From the NCBI GenBank assembly GCA_016704485.1, contig JADJAA010000001.1:682001-746000 (forward strand): a stretch of 64,000 bases of DNA, in the 5' to 3' direction. The stretch comes from Flavobacteriales bacterium (GTDB taxonomy: Bacteria; Bacteroidota; Bacteroidia; Flavobacteriales_F; PHOS-HE28). Of the stretch, positions 18,291-27,050 are shown one piece after another. The notes beneath the pieces are model-generated. The model was not told where the DNA came from. It saw nothing but the letters and a program-made list of their open reading frames with translations, and searched no databases. Position 1 is the first letter of the stretch, and each line of letters begins with the position of its first letter. Made by a program: the position numbers and the translations under genes.

Positions 18291-19046
18291 TCACTCCACA
18301 AACACCTTCCTGACCCAACGCTTCTTATCGCTAAGCACAGCAACCGTGTAAATGCCTGTAGGCCATTGGTTCAACTTAATGGGTATTCCGTTCCACGTGC
18401 GTTCCACGCAAAGTTGGCCGAGGCCATCAAAGACAGTGATCTGAAGGTTTTCATTCGTGTTCAATGAGATCGTCGTGCCATCCAGCTCCTGCCGAACGGT
18501 GATCGGGTCTGCTTGATCATGATCATCGACCCCTGTTGTTAAACACCCGTTCACGAATAGCGCGAATTCAGATTCGGGCAAACTCTCAGATGCGAAGGCT
18601 GTTGTCAGTGGACCAGTTACGACTCCGTTCTCATAACCTAACCAGTAAATACCGCAGATCGACAAATGAAAATCACTCGGTTGTTCGAAGGATGTGCCAC
18701 AGATCACGTTGCCCGAGAGGTCAGTTTGATGGATGCCCCAAACCACCGTATCGCCAACAGCAAAGCCATCCACATACCAGCGGCATAGCGCACCACAATC
18801 ACCCCATACGCGTACTTCTTGATCATCCTGTAGTGTTCCGGAGAACGAGCGGATCACCTTCATATCCGCACCGTATTCCACATTACCCAGTTTTACGGCA
18901 AGCACAATGGCATCAGGTACGCCACTGAATGATGGATCGATCGTTTCACAAAAGGTCTGCGGACCAATACACGAACAAGCAAGTGTGCTTGCATGGAACA
19001 TCAGACCAACCACAAAGGCCAAGGAGAATTTAGCTACGGTGTGCAT
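18291..19046 (-). CDS. Secreted Cys-rich protein with T9SS sorting domain
   Basis: The protein is about 251 aa from ATG 19046 (MHTVAKFSLAFVVGLMFHAS). A signal peptide is followed by a Cys-rich start (LACSCIGPQTFCETIDPSF) that recalls small TIMP/NTR-like or disulfide-stabilised domains. Paired cysteines also occur in WGDCGALCRW and ICGTSFEQ. The C-terminal 75 residues form a degenerate T9SS type A sorting domain (ITVFDGLGQLCVERTW, PTGIYTVAVLSDKKRWVRKV). The function is unknown; the predicted location is the cell surface or outside. Confidence 0.8.
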   Translation of the reverse strand: MHTVAKFSLAFVVGLMFHASTLACSCIGPQTFCETIDPSFSGVPDAIVLAVKLGNVEYGADMKVIRSFSGTLQDDQEVRVWGDCGALCRWYVDGFAVGDTVVWGIHQTDLSGNVICGTSFEQPSDFHLSICGIYWLGYENGVVTGPLTTAFASESLPESEFALFVNGCLTTGVDDHDQADPITVRQELDGTTISLNTNENLQITVFDGLGQLCVERTWNGIPIKLNQWPTGIYTVAVLSDKKRWVRKVFVE

Positions 19047-19120
19047 AGCATCAAGACACAATGAACAGCAGTTCCGTTGCCTTATCGCGCTGATCTCCAG
19101 TTAACCATGTGAGACAATGC

Positions 19121-19128
19121 TACCTTTG
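19121..19128 (+). promoter_or_regulatory. -10 box of the lipoprotein gene at 19136
   Basis: TACCTTTG is a perfect TAnnTTTG, with 7 nt before the ATG at 19136. The longer in-frame start at 19109 would put translation upstream of the promoter, so 19136 is preferred. Confidence 0.55.
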
Positions 19129-19135
19129 CAGTACA

Positions 19136-19552
19136 ATGCACCCAACTTTAACCATATGGATACGGACCGCCTTGGGCGTGCTGCTTATTGGCTTGTTATC
19201 CGCTACTTCGTGCAACCGGGATGATGATGGGCCTGTCGTGAACCCTACGATCAATTTCGTCATGGACTCCGGGTATACCTATCTCAACGATACCTTGCCA
19301 TTATCCGATACACTGAAGGTCGGTGTGATCATTCAACAAGGGAATGAAAATTTGCGAACATTCCTAGTGCGCTCCGTTTATGATCAACAACAACCTATCA
19401 TAACCGATAGTCTTCCGGTCGGTTCCGACACTTTTGAGTTCGAAAAGCAGATCATTCTACGTGGCGTAGCGGGTATGGAACGATGGAGCTTTGGAGTTGA
19501 GGAGAATGATGGCGACCGGATCTGGCGCCAACTTACGTTCGTTGTGCAGTAA
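19136..19552 (+). CDS. Small lipoprotein of unknown function
   Basis: The 138-aa protein starts MHPTLTIWIRTALGVLLIGLLSATSC, a lipoprotein signal with the lipidated Cys at about residue 26. An acidic linker (NRDDDGPVV) follows, which is common in Bacteroidota surface lipoproteins. The rest is a predicted all-beta domain (INFVMDSGYTYLNDTLPLSD, EKQIILRGVAGMERWSFGV). I do not recognise the family. It lies 71 nt upstream of aspS on the same strand. Confidence 0.8.
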   Translation: MHPTLTIWIRTALGVLLIGLLSATSCNRDDDGPVVNPTINFVMDSGYTYLNDTLPLSDTLKVGVIIQQGNENLRTFLVRSVYDQQQPIITDSLPVGSDTFEFEKQIILRGVAGMERWSFGVEENDGDRIWRQLTFVVQ

Positions 19553-19623
19553 TTGCCATTGGTTCATTGCCTTCCGGTAAATTCGCGCCCCAAGGCATTC
19601 AAGTGCCTTCTTCGAGCATCCGT

Positions 19624-21396
19624 ATGTACCGCACCCACACTTGTGGCGAACTCCGCCCTAGCCAAACTGGCCAAACAGTAACCCTTGCTGGCTGGGTTCA
19701 GCGCACCCGTGAATTGGGTGGTCTCACTTTTGTTGACCTGCGCGATCGATTCGGGATCACTCAGCTTAGCTTCAATTCGGAACGCGATCGATCACTGCGC
19801 GATCAAGCCAATTCCTTGGGCCGCGAATTTGTGGTGCAAGCAACAGGCGTTGTTACAGAACGCGAAAGCAAGAACAAGAACATCCCTACCGGCGAGATCG
19901 AATTGGTCGTTACTGACCTGAAGGTATTGAACACCGCGAAGACACCTCCTTTCACCATTGAGGAAGATACGGATGGCGGCGATGAGTTGCGCATGAAGTA
20001 CCGCTATTTGGACCTTCGCCGCAACAGTGTGCGCAAGAACATGGAGCTGCGCCACCGTATGGCGATCGAAGTGCGCAATTATTTAAGCAACCAACAATTT
20101 TTAGAGGTCGAAACACCGGTTCTGATAAAAAGCACACCTGAGGGTGCTCGCGATTTCGTGGTGCCTAGCCGCATGAACCCAGGTGAGTTCTACGCGCTGC
20201 CGCAAAGTCCGCAAACATTCAAGCAACTGCTGATGGTGGCAGGCATGGATCGCTATTTCCAGATCGTGAAATGCTTCCGGGATGAGGACCTTCGTGCGGA
20301 TCGACAGCCTGAGTTCACCCAGATCGATTGCGAGATGGCCTTTGTGGACCGAGAGGATATCCTGCAAACGTTCGAAGGACTTGCCAAGCATTTGTTCAAG
20401 ACTATTCTTGGAAAGGATATGAACGAGCCATTCTTGCGGATGAACTATGATGAGGCCATGCGGTATTATGGCTGCGATAAACCTGACCTGCGTTTCGGTA
20501 TGCGCTTTCATGAAATGAACGAGCATGCGAAAGGCAAAGGTTTCAAAGTATTCGACGATGCGGAATTGGTGGTGGGCATCAATGCAGAGGGATGCGCTGG
20601 CTATAGCCGTAAGCAGACCGATGCGTTGATCGACTTCGTAAAACGTCCGCAGATCGGTGCTACGGGCATCATATTCTTGCGCTGGAATGCTGAAGGGTTG
20701 AAGAGCACCGTTGACAAGTTCTACGGACCGGATGAACTGAAACGTTGGGCCGAACATTTCAATATGAAAGAGGGTGACTTTATCTGCATCATGGCAGGCC
20801 CAGCTGATAAGACACGCAAGCAACTGAACGAACTACGCTTGCACATTGCTGAAACACTGGGCTTGCGCGACCCGAACGTATTCAAACCTTTATGGGTCGT
20901 GGATTTTCCTTTGTTGGAAAAAGATGAAGATGAGCGCCTGCCTGCCGGTAGGCAGGGCCGTTGGCATGCCATGCACCACCCTTTTACTTCCCCCATTCCG
21001 GAGCACGCACATCTGCTGGAAAGCGACCCCGGATCTGTAAAAGCGAATGCCTATGATCTTGTGATCAACGGTACCGAGATCGGTGGCGGCAGCATCCGCA
21101 TTCACGATCGTGCCATGCAAGAAGCAATGTTCCGTGTGCTGGGATTTACAGACGAAGAGGCACGCTACAAATTCGGGTTTCTACTCGATGCCTTCGAGTT
21201 CGGTGCACCACCACACGGCGGTGCGGCATTCGGTTTCGATCGCTGGGTGAGCCTGTTCGGTGGCCGAAGTGATATCCGTGAATTCATCGCCTTCCCGAAG
21301 AACAACTCCGGGCGTGATGTAATGATCGATGCGCCAAGCATGATCGATGATGTACAGTTGAAGGAATTGGGGATCGTAATTAATAAGCCGTCATGA
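19624..21396 (+). CDS. aspS: Aspartyl-tRNA synthetase with an inserted palindrome-coded peptide
   Basis: The protein is about 590 aa from ATG 19624 (MYRTHTCGELR), the standard N-terminus; the in-frame TTG at 19567 is ignored. An OB-fold anticodon-binding domain is followed by the class II core: motif 2 in FQIVKCFRDEDLRADRQPEF, and motif 3 in GAPPHGGAAFGFDRWV. The GAD insertion domain lies between about residues 290 and 420. Between DEDE and RWHAMHHPFTSP, where most family members have only a few residues, it carries RLPAGRQG. This is encoded by a 16-bp palindrome (20941-20956). Because aspS is essential, the insert must be tolerated. The stop overlaps the next start (ATGA). Confidence 0.96.
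   Translation: MYRTHTCGELRPSQTGQTVTLAGWVQRTRELGGLTFVDLRDRFGITQLSFNSERDRSLRDQANSLGREFVVQATGVVTERESKNKNIPTGEIELVVTDLKVLNTAKTPPFTIEEDTDGGDELRMKYRYLDLRRNSVRKNMELRHRMAIEVRNYLSNQQFLEVETPVLIKSTPEGARDFVVPSRMNPGEFYALPQSPQTFKQLLMVAGMDRYFQIVKCFRDEDLRADRQPEFTQIDCEMAFVDREDILQTFEGLAKHLFKTILGKDMNEPFLRMNYDEAMRYYGCDKPDLRFGMRFHEMNEHAKGKGFKVFDDAELVVGINAEGCAGYSRKQTDALIDFVKRPQIGATGIIFLRWNAEGLKSTVDKFYGPDELKRWAEHFNMKEGDFICIMAGPADKTRKQLNELRLHIAETLGLRDPNVFKPLWVVDFPLLEKDEDERLPAGRQGRWHAMHHPFTSPIPEHAHLLESDPGSVKANAYDLVINGTEIGGGSIRIHDRAMQEAMFRVLGFTDEEARYKFGFLLDAFEFGAPPHGGAAFGFDRWVSLFGGRSDIREFIAFPKNNSGRDVMIDAPSMIDDVQLKELGIVINKPS
20941..20956. repeat. 16-bp palindrome coding LPAGRQ inside aspS
   Basis: CCTGCC-GGTA-GGCAGG is a perfect 6-bp stem with a 4-nt loop, inserted in frame between the conserved blocks DEDE and RWHAMHHPF. 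It matches the 6-4-6 design of the palindrome at 2531-2546. Read on the other strand it codes LPTGRQ. I recall this peptide from many metagenomic Bacteroidota proteins. Confidence 0.75.
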
Positions 21397-21869
21397 ACAA
21401 GACAGATCAAGACTTTATCCGCGAGGCAATTGCAGCTGCGCGCGCTGGAATGCTACGTGGTGATGGCGGACCTTTCGGATGTGTTATCGTGAAGGATGGC
21501 GAAATTGTTGGTCGCGGTAATAACAAGGTTACCAGCACCAATGACCCAACTGCACATGCCGAGGTGGTCGCTATCCGTGAAGCTTGCAAGGCGCTCGGCG
21601 ATTTTCAGCTTACCGGATGCGTACTATATACGAGTTGCGAACCTTGCCCCATGTGTCTGGGAGCGATCTATTGGGCACGCCCTGATCGCATTGTTTACGC
21701 CTGCACACGCGAGGATGCCGCAGATGCTGGGTTCGATGACCAACTGATCTACGACGAGCTACCCCTACCCTACACCGAACGCAAGATCCCTACGGAACAT
21801 GCCTTTCGCGATGAAGCACAAGTGGTGTTCAACGAGTGGAAAGCGAAGGAGGATAAGGTGGCTTATTGA
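21393..21869 (+). CDS. Nucleoside/guanine deaminase (cytidine deaminase superfamily)
   Basis: The 158-aa zinc enzyme has the HAE motif (TAHAEVVAIREA, near residue 52) and the PCxxC zinc motif (SCEPCPMCLGAIYWA, near residue 82). The N-terminus GGPFGCVIVKDGEIVGRGNN matches GuaD-like guanine deaminases, which release ammonia from guanine to give xanthine. tRNA adenosine deaminase TadA is a related alternative, but the tail YTERKIPTEHAFRDEAQVVF favours the GuaD type. It overlaps the aspS stop by 4 nt, so it is co-translated. Confidence 0.88.
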   Translation: MNKTDQDFIREAIAAARAGMLRGDGGPFGCVIVKDGEIVGRGNNKVTSTNDPTAHAEVVAIREACKALGDFQLTGCVLYTSCEPCPMCLGAIYWARPDRIVYACTREDAADAGFDDQLIYDELPLPYTERKIPTEHAFRDEAQVVFNEWKAKEDKVAY

Positions 21870-21900
21870 CTCATTTTCATTTTGCAATTGACCACCAGTG

Positions 21901-22698
21901 ATGGCAACTTGGTACGACCCATCCATGTTCGCATTGGTCATGACCCTTGTGGTCGTATTGGTCGGTTTGTTCCAAGTATTTCGCGGAAGTCTTCAGCTGG
22001 TAGCCATTGCCGGACATTCGCTGACCCCACTACCAAAAGTTGACAAGATCGAGCTGGAACGAATTAGCCCATTCTATGCCGCACTTCCTCCCTATCGTAA
22101 AAAAGTATTCTCTAAACAGGTGAAGGAATTCATCTTCGACAAGGATTGGGAAGGACGTGGTATTGAGCTTACTCGCCAGATGAAACTGCACATTGCAGCG
22201 TTGGCCGTGCAGATCAGCTTCGGCCTGGGCAGGTTGCTTTTCATCCATTTTGAACGGATCGTGGTGTATTCGGATGAATACAGGAATCGCCAAACCGGTA
22301 AGAACCATTTAGGTGAGGTTGCACCGGGCCCTCGGCTCATTGTGCTTTCTTGGAAACACTTTATACAAGGCGAAGCGGATGCGTTTGATGGACGCAACCT
22401 TGGCCTGCACGAAATGGCTCATGCGCTGTGGCTCGAGAACAAGATCGACAACGCCGAGAACGATTTCATGGAACCAAAGATCCTCGCTCGTTGGAAGGAG
22501 CTCGCCCAGATCGAAGCAGACCGCATTAATAACGGTAAAACGGCATTCTTCCGTAAGTATGCCGGTCGCGATCAGGCCGAATTCTTTGCCGTAGCCGTCG
22601 AGTATTTCTTTGAGCAGCCAGGTGCATTCAAACAAGAATTACCGGAGCTTTACGTTACGTTGGCCAGTCTGTTGAAGCAAGATCCCGCAATTGCCTGA
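21901..22698 (+). CDS. MtfA-like M90 zinc peptidase
   Basis: The protein is about 265 aa from ATG 21901; a GTG three bases upstream is also possible. One N-terminal transmembrane helix (FALVMTLVVVLVGLFQVF) precedes the peptidase domain. The zinc motif is LGLHEMAHALWLEN, near residue 180, and the third ligand is probably a Glu in QAEFFAVAVEYFFEQP. This is the MtfA/M90 family, whose E. coli member binds the Mlc repressor and has aminopeptidase activity. The membrane anchor suggests a cytoplasm-facing or periplasmic role not known from sequence. Confidence 0.85.
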   Translation: MATWYDPSMFALVMTLVVVLVGLFQVFRGSLQLVAIAGHSLTPLPKVDKIELERISPFYAALPPYRKKVFSKQVKEFIFDKDWEGRGIELTRQMKLHIAALAVQISFGLGRLLFIHFERIVVYSDEYRNRQTGKNHLGEVAPGPRLIVLSWKHFIQGEADAFDGRNLGLHEMAHALWLENKIDNAENDFMEPKILARWKELAQIEADRINNGKTAFFRKYAGRDQAEFFAVAVEYFFEQPGAFKQELPELYVTLASLLKQDPAIA

Positions 22699-22807
22699 GC
22701 GCAATTTGGCTGTTTTGTAACCACCCAATTCTTCATGCACGCGATACCTAAACCTCAGGCCTTGGCATGCTTTTTGGCAATCGCCACCCAAAACCGTCGG
22801 ATCGGTT

Positions 22808-22815
22808 TACTTTCG
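22808..22815 (+). promoter_or_regulatory. -10 box upstream of the secreted protein at 22840
   Basis: TACTTTCG, one base off TAnnTTTG, lies 24 nt before the ATG at 22840 and so allows a short normal leader. It shows that the long in-frame extension from 22735 is not translated. Confidence 0.45.
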
Positions 22816-22839
22816 CCGGACCTTAACCTAACCTCGAAC

Positions 22840-23421
22840 ATGAAAACACTGCTCATTACACTCTGCGCTGCCCTTATTGGGACCACGACGATCGCGGGTA
22901 AACCCGTAACATTCATCAAAGGGGACAAATCGATCTTCAAAGGCGATGCTTCATTTCTTGTTGAATGGGATATGTCCCTCTCCTCCATTGATGCCTTGGA
23001 TACCGAAGAAGCATTCGTGGAATACTATAAAGGAAAAGAAAAGGACCCTGAAAAATGGGAGAATGGCTGGAAAAAAGACAAAGCAGGTTTTGCGAACACT
23101 TACGTTGAAATGCTTTCCAAGGATCTGAAAAAGACCAAGCTGAAGATCAGCAGCGACGATCCCGACAGCAAGTACAAGATGATCGTACGGCCTATGAAGG
23201 TGAAGACCGGCACGCCAGTGCGTTATTCCAGCATTGAAATGAAGATCCACATTATCGACATGGCCACGGATGAGGAAGTAGCCGTGCTGCACGTACCCGA
23301 AGTGCGTGGTGTGCAATGGGGCATGACGACACCTACCATGGGAATGACCGTGAATGTAGCGATCATGTATAGCTCGAAGTTCTTTTCGAAATTCATCAAG
23401 AATACGATCGCCGGAAAATGA
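22840..23421 (+). CDS. Secreted protein of unknown function
   Basis: The 193-aa product starts MKTLLITLCAALIGTTTIAG, a signal peptide. The mature part is Lys/Asp-rich and probably mixed alpha/beta (KPVTFIKGDKSIFKGDASF, EEAFVEYYKGKEKDPEKWENG). It ends in a hydrophobic amphipathic stretch (GMTVNVAIMYSSKFFSKFI). I do not recognise the family. Its stop overlaps the next start as ATGA, so the two secreted proteins are coupled and may act together. Confidence 0.78.
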   Translation: MKTLLITLCAALIGTTTIAGKPVTFIKGDKSIFKGDASFLVEWDMSLSSIDALDTEEAFVEYYKGKEKDPEKWENGWKKDKAGFANTYVEMLSKDLKKTKLKISSDDPDSKYKMIVRPMKVKTGTPVRYSSIEMKIHIIDMATDEEVAVLHVPEVRGVQWGMTTPTMGMTVNVAIMYSSKFFSKFIKNTIAGK

Positions 23422-24059
23422 GATCGTTAGTTGTCGCCATTCTTTTCTCGTTCGGTCTTCAGATCAGTGCTCAGGATATCCCAAGGGATCTTCTTGGCAG
23501 CAAGGAGGTCGAGTTCTTCGGAATGGATTTTTCCTTCTTGAGGTTGATCCACCAAGATGGTTTCGTGGATAAGAACGGCAAGCCTATGTGCAAGTCGCTT
23601 CCATTCAAATACTTCGCCGAATGGAATGACCTCTTTGTCATCGAACGCGATAAATTCAGTGTGACCAGGTATTTCAGCATACCCAAATACTCGGTTTCGC
23701 TGGATGAAGTGACCGTTCGGAACAAAGCGTATGCTTTTGAAGAAGACTGCATCATAGAGAATGAGGATTACGACGTGGACGAAGCTCAGATACAGGAAGC
23801 GATCTCCCACTACAACGGAAAGAATTCAGCCGGAATAGGATTGACCCTCTTCATGGTGAGTTTGAACAAGGAGAAGAATATCGCTGTGATGCACTATGCC
23901 TTTTTTCAAATAGAGGACCATAGTATCATCTATCACCAGCGGCTTACAGGTACTCCGGTCGGTATGGGTTTCCGCAACTATTGGGTGAATGCAATGGACA
24001 ATGCACTTGAACCCGTAATGAAGGATTTCGCCAAAGCGCGGAAATCAGCCAAGAAATAG
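23418..24059 (+). CDS. Secreted protein of unknown function, coupled to the upstream gene
   Basis: The 213-aa protein has a signal peptide (MRSLVVAILFSFGLQISAQD). Blocks such as EVEFFGMDFSFLRLIHQDGF, KYFAEWNDLFVIERDKF and GIGLTLFMVSLNKEKNIAVM suggest a single globular alpha/beta domain. I do not recognise it beyond a hypothetical periplasmic family seen in Bacteroidota. It overlaps the upstream gene by 4 nt and ends at a strong bidirectional terminator. Confidence 0.78.
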   Translation: MRSLVVAILFSFGLQISAQDIPRDLLGSKEVEFFGMDFSFLRLIHQDGFVDKNGKPMCKSLPFKYFAEWNDLFVIERDKFSVTRYFSIPKYSVSLDEVTVRNKAYAFEEDCIIENEDYDVDEAQIQEAISHYNGKNSAGIGLTLFMVSLNKEKNIAVMHYAFFQIEDHSIIYHQRLTGTPVGMGFRNYWVNAMDNALEPVMKDFAKARKSAKK

Positions 24060-24105
24060 CTTTCTTCTTTGGTCATAGACCACAGCGAACGAAGTCATAC
24101 TAAAC

Positions 24106-24139
24106 TAGAAAGCCGCATCATCACTGGTGCGGCTTTCTA
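24106..24139. terminator. Bidirectional terminator between convergent genes
   Basis: TAGAAAGCCGCA (24106-24117) pairs perfectly with TGCGGCTTTCTA (24128-24139) across a 10-nt loop. It is placed between the plus-strand secreted-protein gene and the minus-strand sdhB. The A and T ends of the stem give a short U-run on both strands. Confidence 0.75.
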
Positions 24140-24211
24140 TTATTCCAACAAGTTATTTCCGCAAGGGTTGGTTCGATCCGGATCCGGGTTCTCACCTTAA
24201 AGGACTCCTTC

Positions 24212-24970
24212 TCACTCCTTCGTTACACTCGCCACCAAGTACTCGCGGTTCAAGCGTGCAATGTGCTCCAAGCTGATGCCCTTCGGACACTCAACTTCGC
24301 AGGCACCTATAGCGCTACAACTACCGAAGCCTTCCTTATCCATTTGCTCCACCATGTTCAAAGCACGCATTTTAGCTTCCGGACGGCCTTGTGGCAACAG
24401 TGATAACTGCGAAACCTTTGCGGATACGAACAACATCGCTGAACTATTGGGGCAGGAAGCCACACACGCACCACACCCTATACACGTAGCAGCATCGAAG
24501 GCCGTATCGGAATCTGGTTTCGATATCGGCAGCGCATTGCCATCTACCAAATTACCGCTGGTATTTACACTTACGAAACCACCCGCTGCTTGTATGCGAT
24601 CGAACGATCCACGGTCCACAACAAGGTCTTTGATCACTGGGAATGCCTGCGCACGCCACGGCTCCACATGAATGGTATCACCATCCTTGAACTTGCGCAT
24701 GTGCAATTGGCAGGTGGTAATGCCACGGCCCGGGCCATGCGCTTCACCATCAATGAACAAACTACACATTCCACAAATTCCTTCGCGGCAATCATGATCG
24801 AACGCGATAGGCTCATCGCCTTTGCGAACGAGATCATCGTTCAGTATATCCAGCATTTCCAGGAACGACATGTCTTCTGAGACATCGTTCACTGGATAGG
24901 TCTTCATTTCACCTTTCGCCTTTGGGCCAGCCTGCCTCCAGATCTTTAAATTCAATTTCATATTGCCCAT
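24212..24970 (-). CDS. sdhB: Succinate dehydrogenase/fumarate reductase iron-sulfur subunit
   Basis: The 252-aa protein carries the [2Fe-2S] plant-ferredoxin-type motif (DCREGICGMCSLFI, with a further Cys in TTCQLHMRKF) at residues 60-90. The bacterial ferredoxin-type clusters are in ATCIGCGACVASCPN and SCSAIGACEVECPKGI. It passes electrons between the flavoprotein SdhA and the membrane cytochrome SdhC, linking the TCA cycle to the quinone pool. It starts 7 nt after the sdhA stop; a second ATG nine bases downstream (24961) is also possible. Order: sdhC-sdhA-sdhB. Confidence 0.97.
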   Translation of the reverse strand: MGNMKLNLKIWRQAGPKAKGEMKTYPVNDVSEDMSFLEMLDILNDDLVRKGDEPIAFDHDCREGICGMCSLFIDGEAHGPGRGITTCQLHMRKFKDGDTIHVEPWRAQAFPVIKDLVVDRGSFDRIQAAGGFVSVNTSGNLVDGNALPISKPDSDTAFDAATCIGCGACVASCPNSSAMLFVSAKVSQLSLLPQGRPEAKMRALNMVEQMDKEGFGSCSAIGACEVECPKGISLEHIARLNREYLVASVTKE

Positions 24971-24977
24971 TGTGCTG

Positions 24978-26978
24978 TTATTTGTATGATCTCTGCGTCA
25001 ATTTCACGACGTCGAATTTCATTTCTTCTTTGTGACGATTACTGGTTCCGGGATCACCGGTCCATTCCCAAGCTGCCGCATGTGCGAAGTTGTCGTCATC
25101 GCGCATCGCTTCACCTTCCGAGGTCTGGTACTCTTCGCGGAAGTGACCGCCGCAGCTTTCGTTTCGCTCTAGTGCATCCTTACACATCAATTCGCCCAGT
25201 TCAAGGAAATCCGCTACACGACCGGCTTTTTCCAGTTCCTGGTTGAACTCGTTTCCTTTGCCGGTAACTCGTACATCCTTCCAGAATTCTTCGCGAATTT
25301 GACGGATCTCCACGATGGCTTCTTGCAACCCTTGTGCGTTACGCGCCATGCCGCATTTCTCCCACATCACCTTGCCTAATTGGCGATGGAAATCATCTAC
25401 GGGCTTGGTGCCTTTGTTGTTCAGGAAGTGGTTGATACGATCGGTGACGCCCTTTTCGGCTTCATCGAATGCAGCGCTTTTGGTATCGATCGCTCCAGTA
25501 CGGATATCATCCGCGAGGTAATCACCAACGGTATAAGGCACTACGAAATAGCCATCGGCCAAGCCTTGCATCAAGGCGGAAGCACCTAACCGATTAGCTC
25601 CGTGGTCACTGAAGTTGGCTTCGCCCAAACAGAACAAGCCGGGTACGGTCGTTTGCAAATTGTAATCGACCCACAAGCCCCCCATGGTGTAGTGAACGGC
25701 CGGATAGATCTTCATGGCATGCATGTACGGGTTCTCACCAACAATGTTCTCGTACATGTCGAAGAGGTTACCGTATTTCTCGCTGATCACCTCTGTTCCC
25801 ATCTCCTTGATCTTTTCAGGTGATGGGTTCTCCATGTTATGGATATTGGCCTGTAATTTTCCGTAGCGTTCAATGGCTGCTCCGAAATCCAAATACACGG
25901 CCTCTCCCGTTTTATTCACGCCATAGCCGGCATCGCAACGCTCTTTGGCAGCGCGACTTGCAACGTCACGTGGCACCAAATTTCCGAAGGCAGGATAACG
26001 GCGTTCCAGGTAATAGTCGCGATCCGCCTCGGCAATATCGTTGCCCTTTTTCTTGCCTTCACGGATCGCTTTGGAATCTTCAATGTACTTAGGCACCCAG
26101 ATCCGTCCATCGTTACGCAAGCTCTCGGACATCAGCGTGAGCTTGCTTTGGTGCGTTCCACTTACCGGAATGCATGTAGGGTGGATCTGCGTGTAACAAG
26201 GGTTAGCCATGTACGCGCCACGTTTGTGCGCTTTCCACGCCGCGGTGACATTACAGCCCATGGCATTTGTGCTCAAGAAGAATACGTTGCCGTATCCGCC
26301 TGTGCAGAGTAGAACCGCATGCGCACCGTGCCTTTCAATTTCTCCGGTGATCAGGTTCCGCGCAATAATTCCGCGGGCTTTTCCATCGACCACGACCACG
26401 TCCAACATTTCATGACGGTCGTACATCTTCACAGCACCTTTGCCAACTTGGCGCATCAGTGCGCTGTATGCACCTAACAACAATTGCTGTCCGGTCTGTC
26501 CACGTGCATAGAAGGTGCGACTTACTTGTACGCCACCAAAACTGCGGTTATCCAACAATCCACCGTAGTCACGCGCAAACGGAACGCCTTGGGCAACGCA
26601 TTGGTCAATAATGTTAGCACTAACCTCGGCAAGCCGATACACATTGGCCTCACGCGAACGATAGTCGCCACCTTTTACAGTATCGTAGAACAGGCGGAAG
26701 GTGCTATCACCATCGTTCTGGTAATTCTTCGCTGCATTTATACCGCCCTGTGCTGCAATGCTATGCGCCCGACGCGCACTATCCTGAAAACAGAACGCCT
26801 TTACGTTGTATCCCATTTCAGCCAAGGAAGCTGCTGCCGCACCTCCGGCCAATCCGGTGCCTACAACGATAATGTCGATGCGCCGTTTATTCGAAGGGGC
26901 AACTATGCGTATATGATCCTTATGGTCGGTCCACTTCTTGTCTATTGGGCCTTCGGGGATCTTGCTGTCGAGTTTCAT
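24978..26978 (-). CDS. sdhA: Succinate dehydrogenase flavoprotein subunit
   Basis: The 666-aa protein has an FAD-binding Rossmann start (IIVVGTGLAGGAAAASLAEM, near residue 36). The His for covalent FAD attachment is in SARRAHSIAAQGG. Substrate-site residues appear in HPTCIPVSGTHQ and in MGGLWVDYNLQTTVPGLFCL. The C-terminal helical domain is normal. It oxidises succinate to fumarate on the cytoplasmic face of the membrane. It is cotranscribed with sdhC (72-nt gap) and sdhB. Confidence 0.98.
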   Translation of the reverse strand: MKLDSKIPEGPIDKKWTDHKDHIRIVAPSNKRRIDIIVVGTGLAGGAAAASLAEMGYNVKAFCFQDSARRAHSIAAQGGINAAKNYQNDGDSTFRLFYDTVKGGDYRSREANVYRLAEVSANIIDQCVAQGVPFARDYGGLLDNRSFGGVQVSRTFYARGQTGQQLLLGAYSALMRQVGKGAVKMYDRHEMLDVVVVDGKARGIIARNLITGEIERHGAHAVLLCTGGYGNVFFLSTNAMGCNVTAAWKAHKRGAYMANPCYTQIHPTCIPVSGTHQSKLTLMSESLRNDGRIWVPKYIEDSKAIREGKKKGNDIAEADRDYYLERRYPAFGNLVPRDVASRAAKERCDAGYGVNKTGEAVYLDFGAAIERYGKLQANIHNMENPSPEKIKEMGTEVISEKYGNLFDMYENIVGENPYMHAMKIYPAVHYTMGGLWVDYNLQTTVPGLFCLGEANFSDHGANRLGASALMQGLADGYFVVPYTVGDYLADDIRTGAIDTKSAAFDEAEKGVTDRINHFLNNKGTKPVDDFHRQLGKVMWEKCGMARNAQGLQEAIVEIRQIREEFWKDVRVTGKGNEFNQELEKAGRVADFLELGELMCKDALERNESCGGHFREEYQTSEGEAMRDDDNFAHAAAWEWTGDPGTSNRHKEEMKFDVVKLTQRSYK

Positions 26979-27050
26979 TGTGTGGCGGTTGTCGGTTTTC
27001 CTGGTCGTGGCCTGAAATAACGTGATCTTCGTTGTTCGTGCTTACAGACC

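Noticed and set aside
20101..20823. 240-codon minus-strand frame opposite aspS
   Set aside because: Fully inside aspS, with no domain and no promoter; a shadow of the real gene.
21208..21243. GAPPHGGA segment of aspS as another palindrome insert
   Set aside because: It is the native class II motif 3 region of AspRS, conserved in all members.
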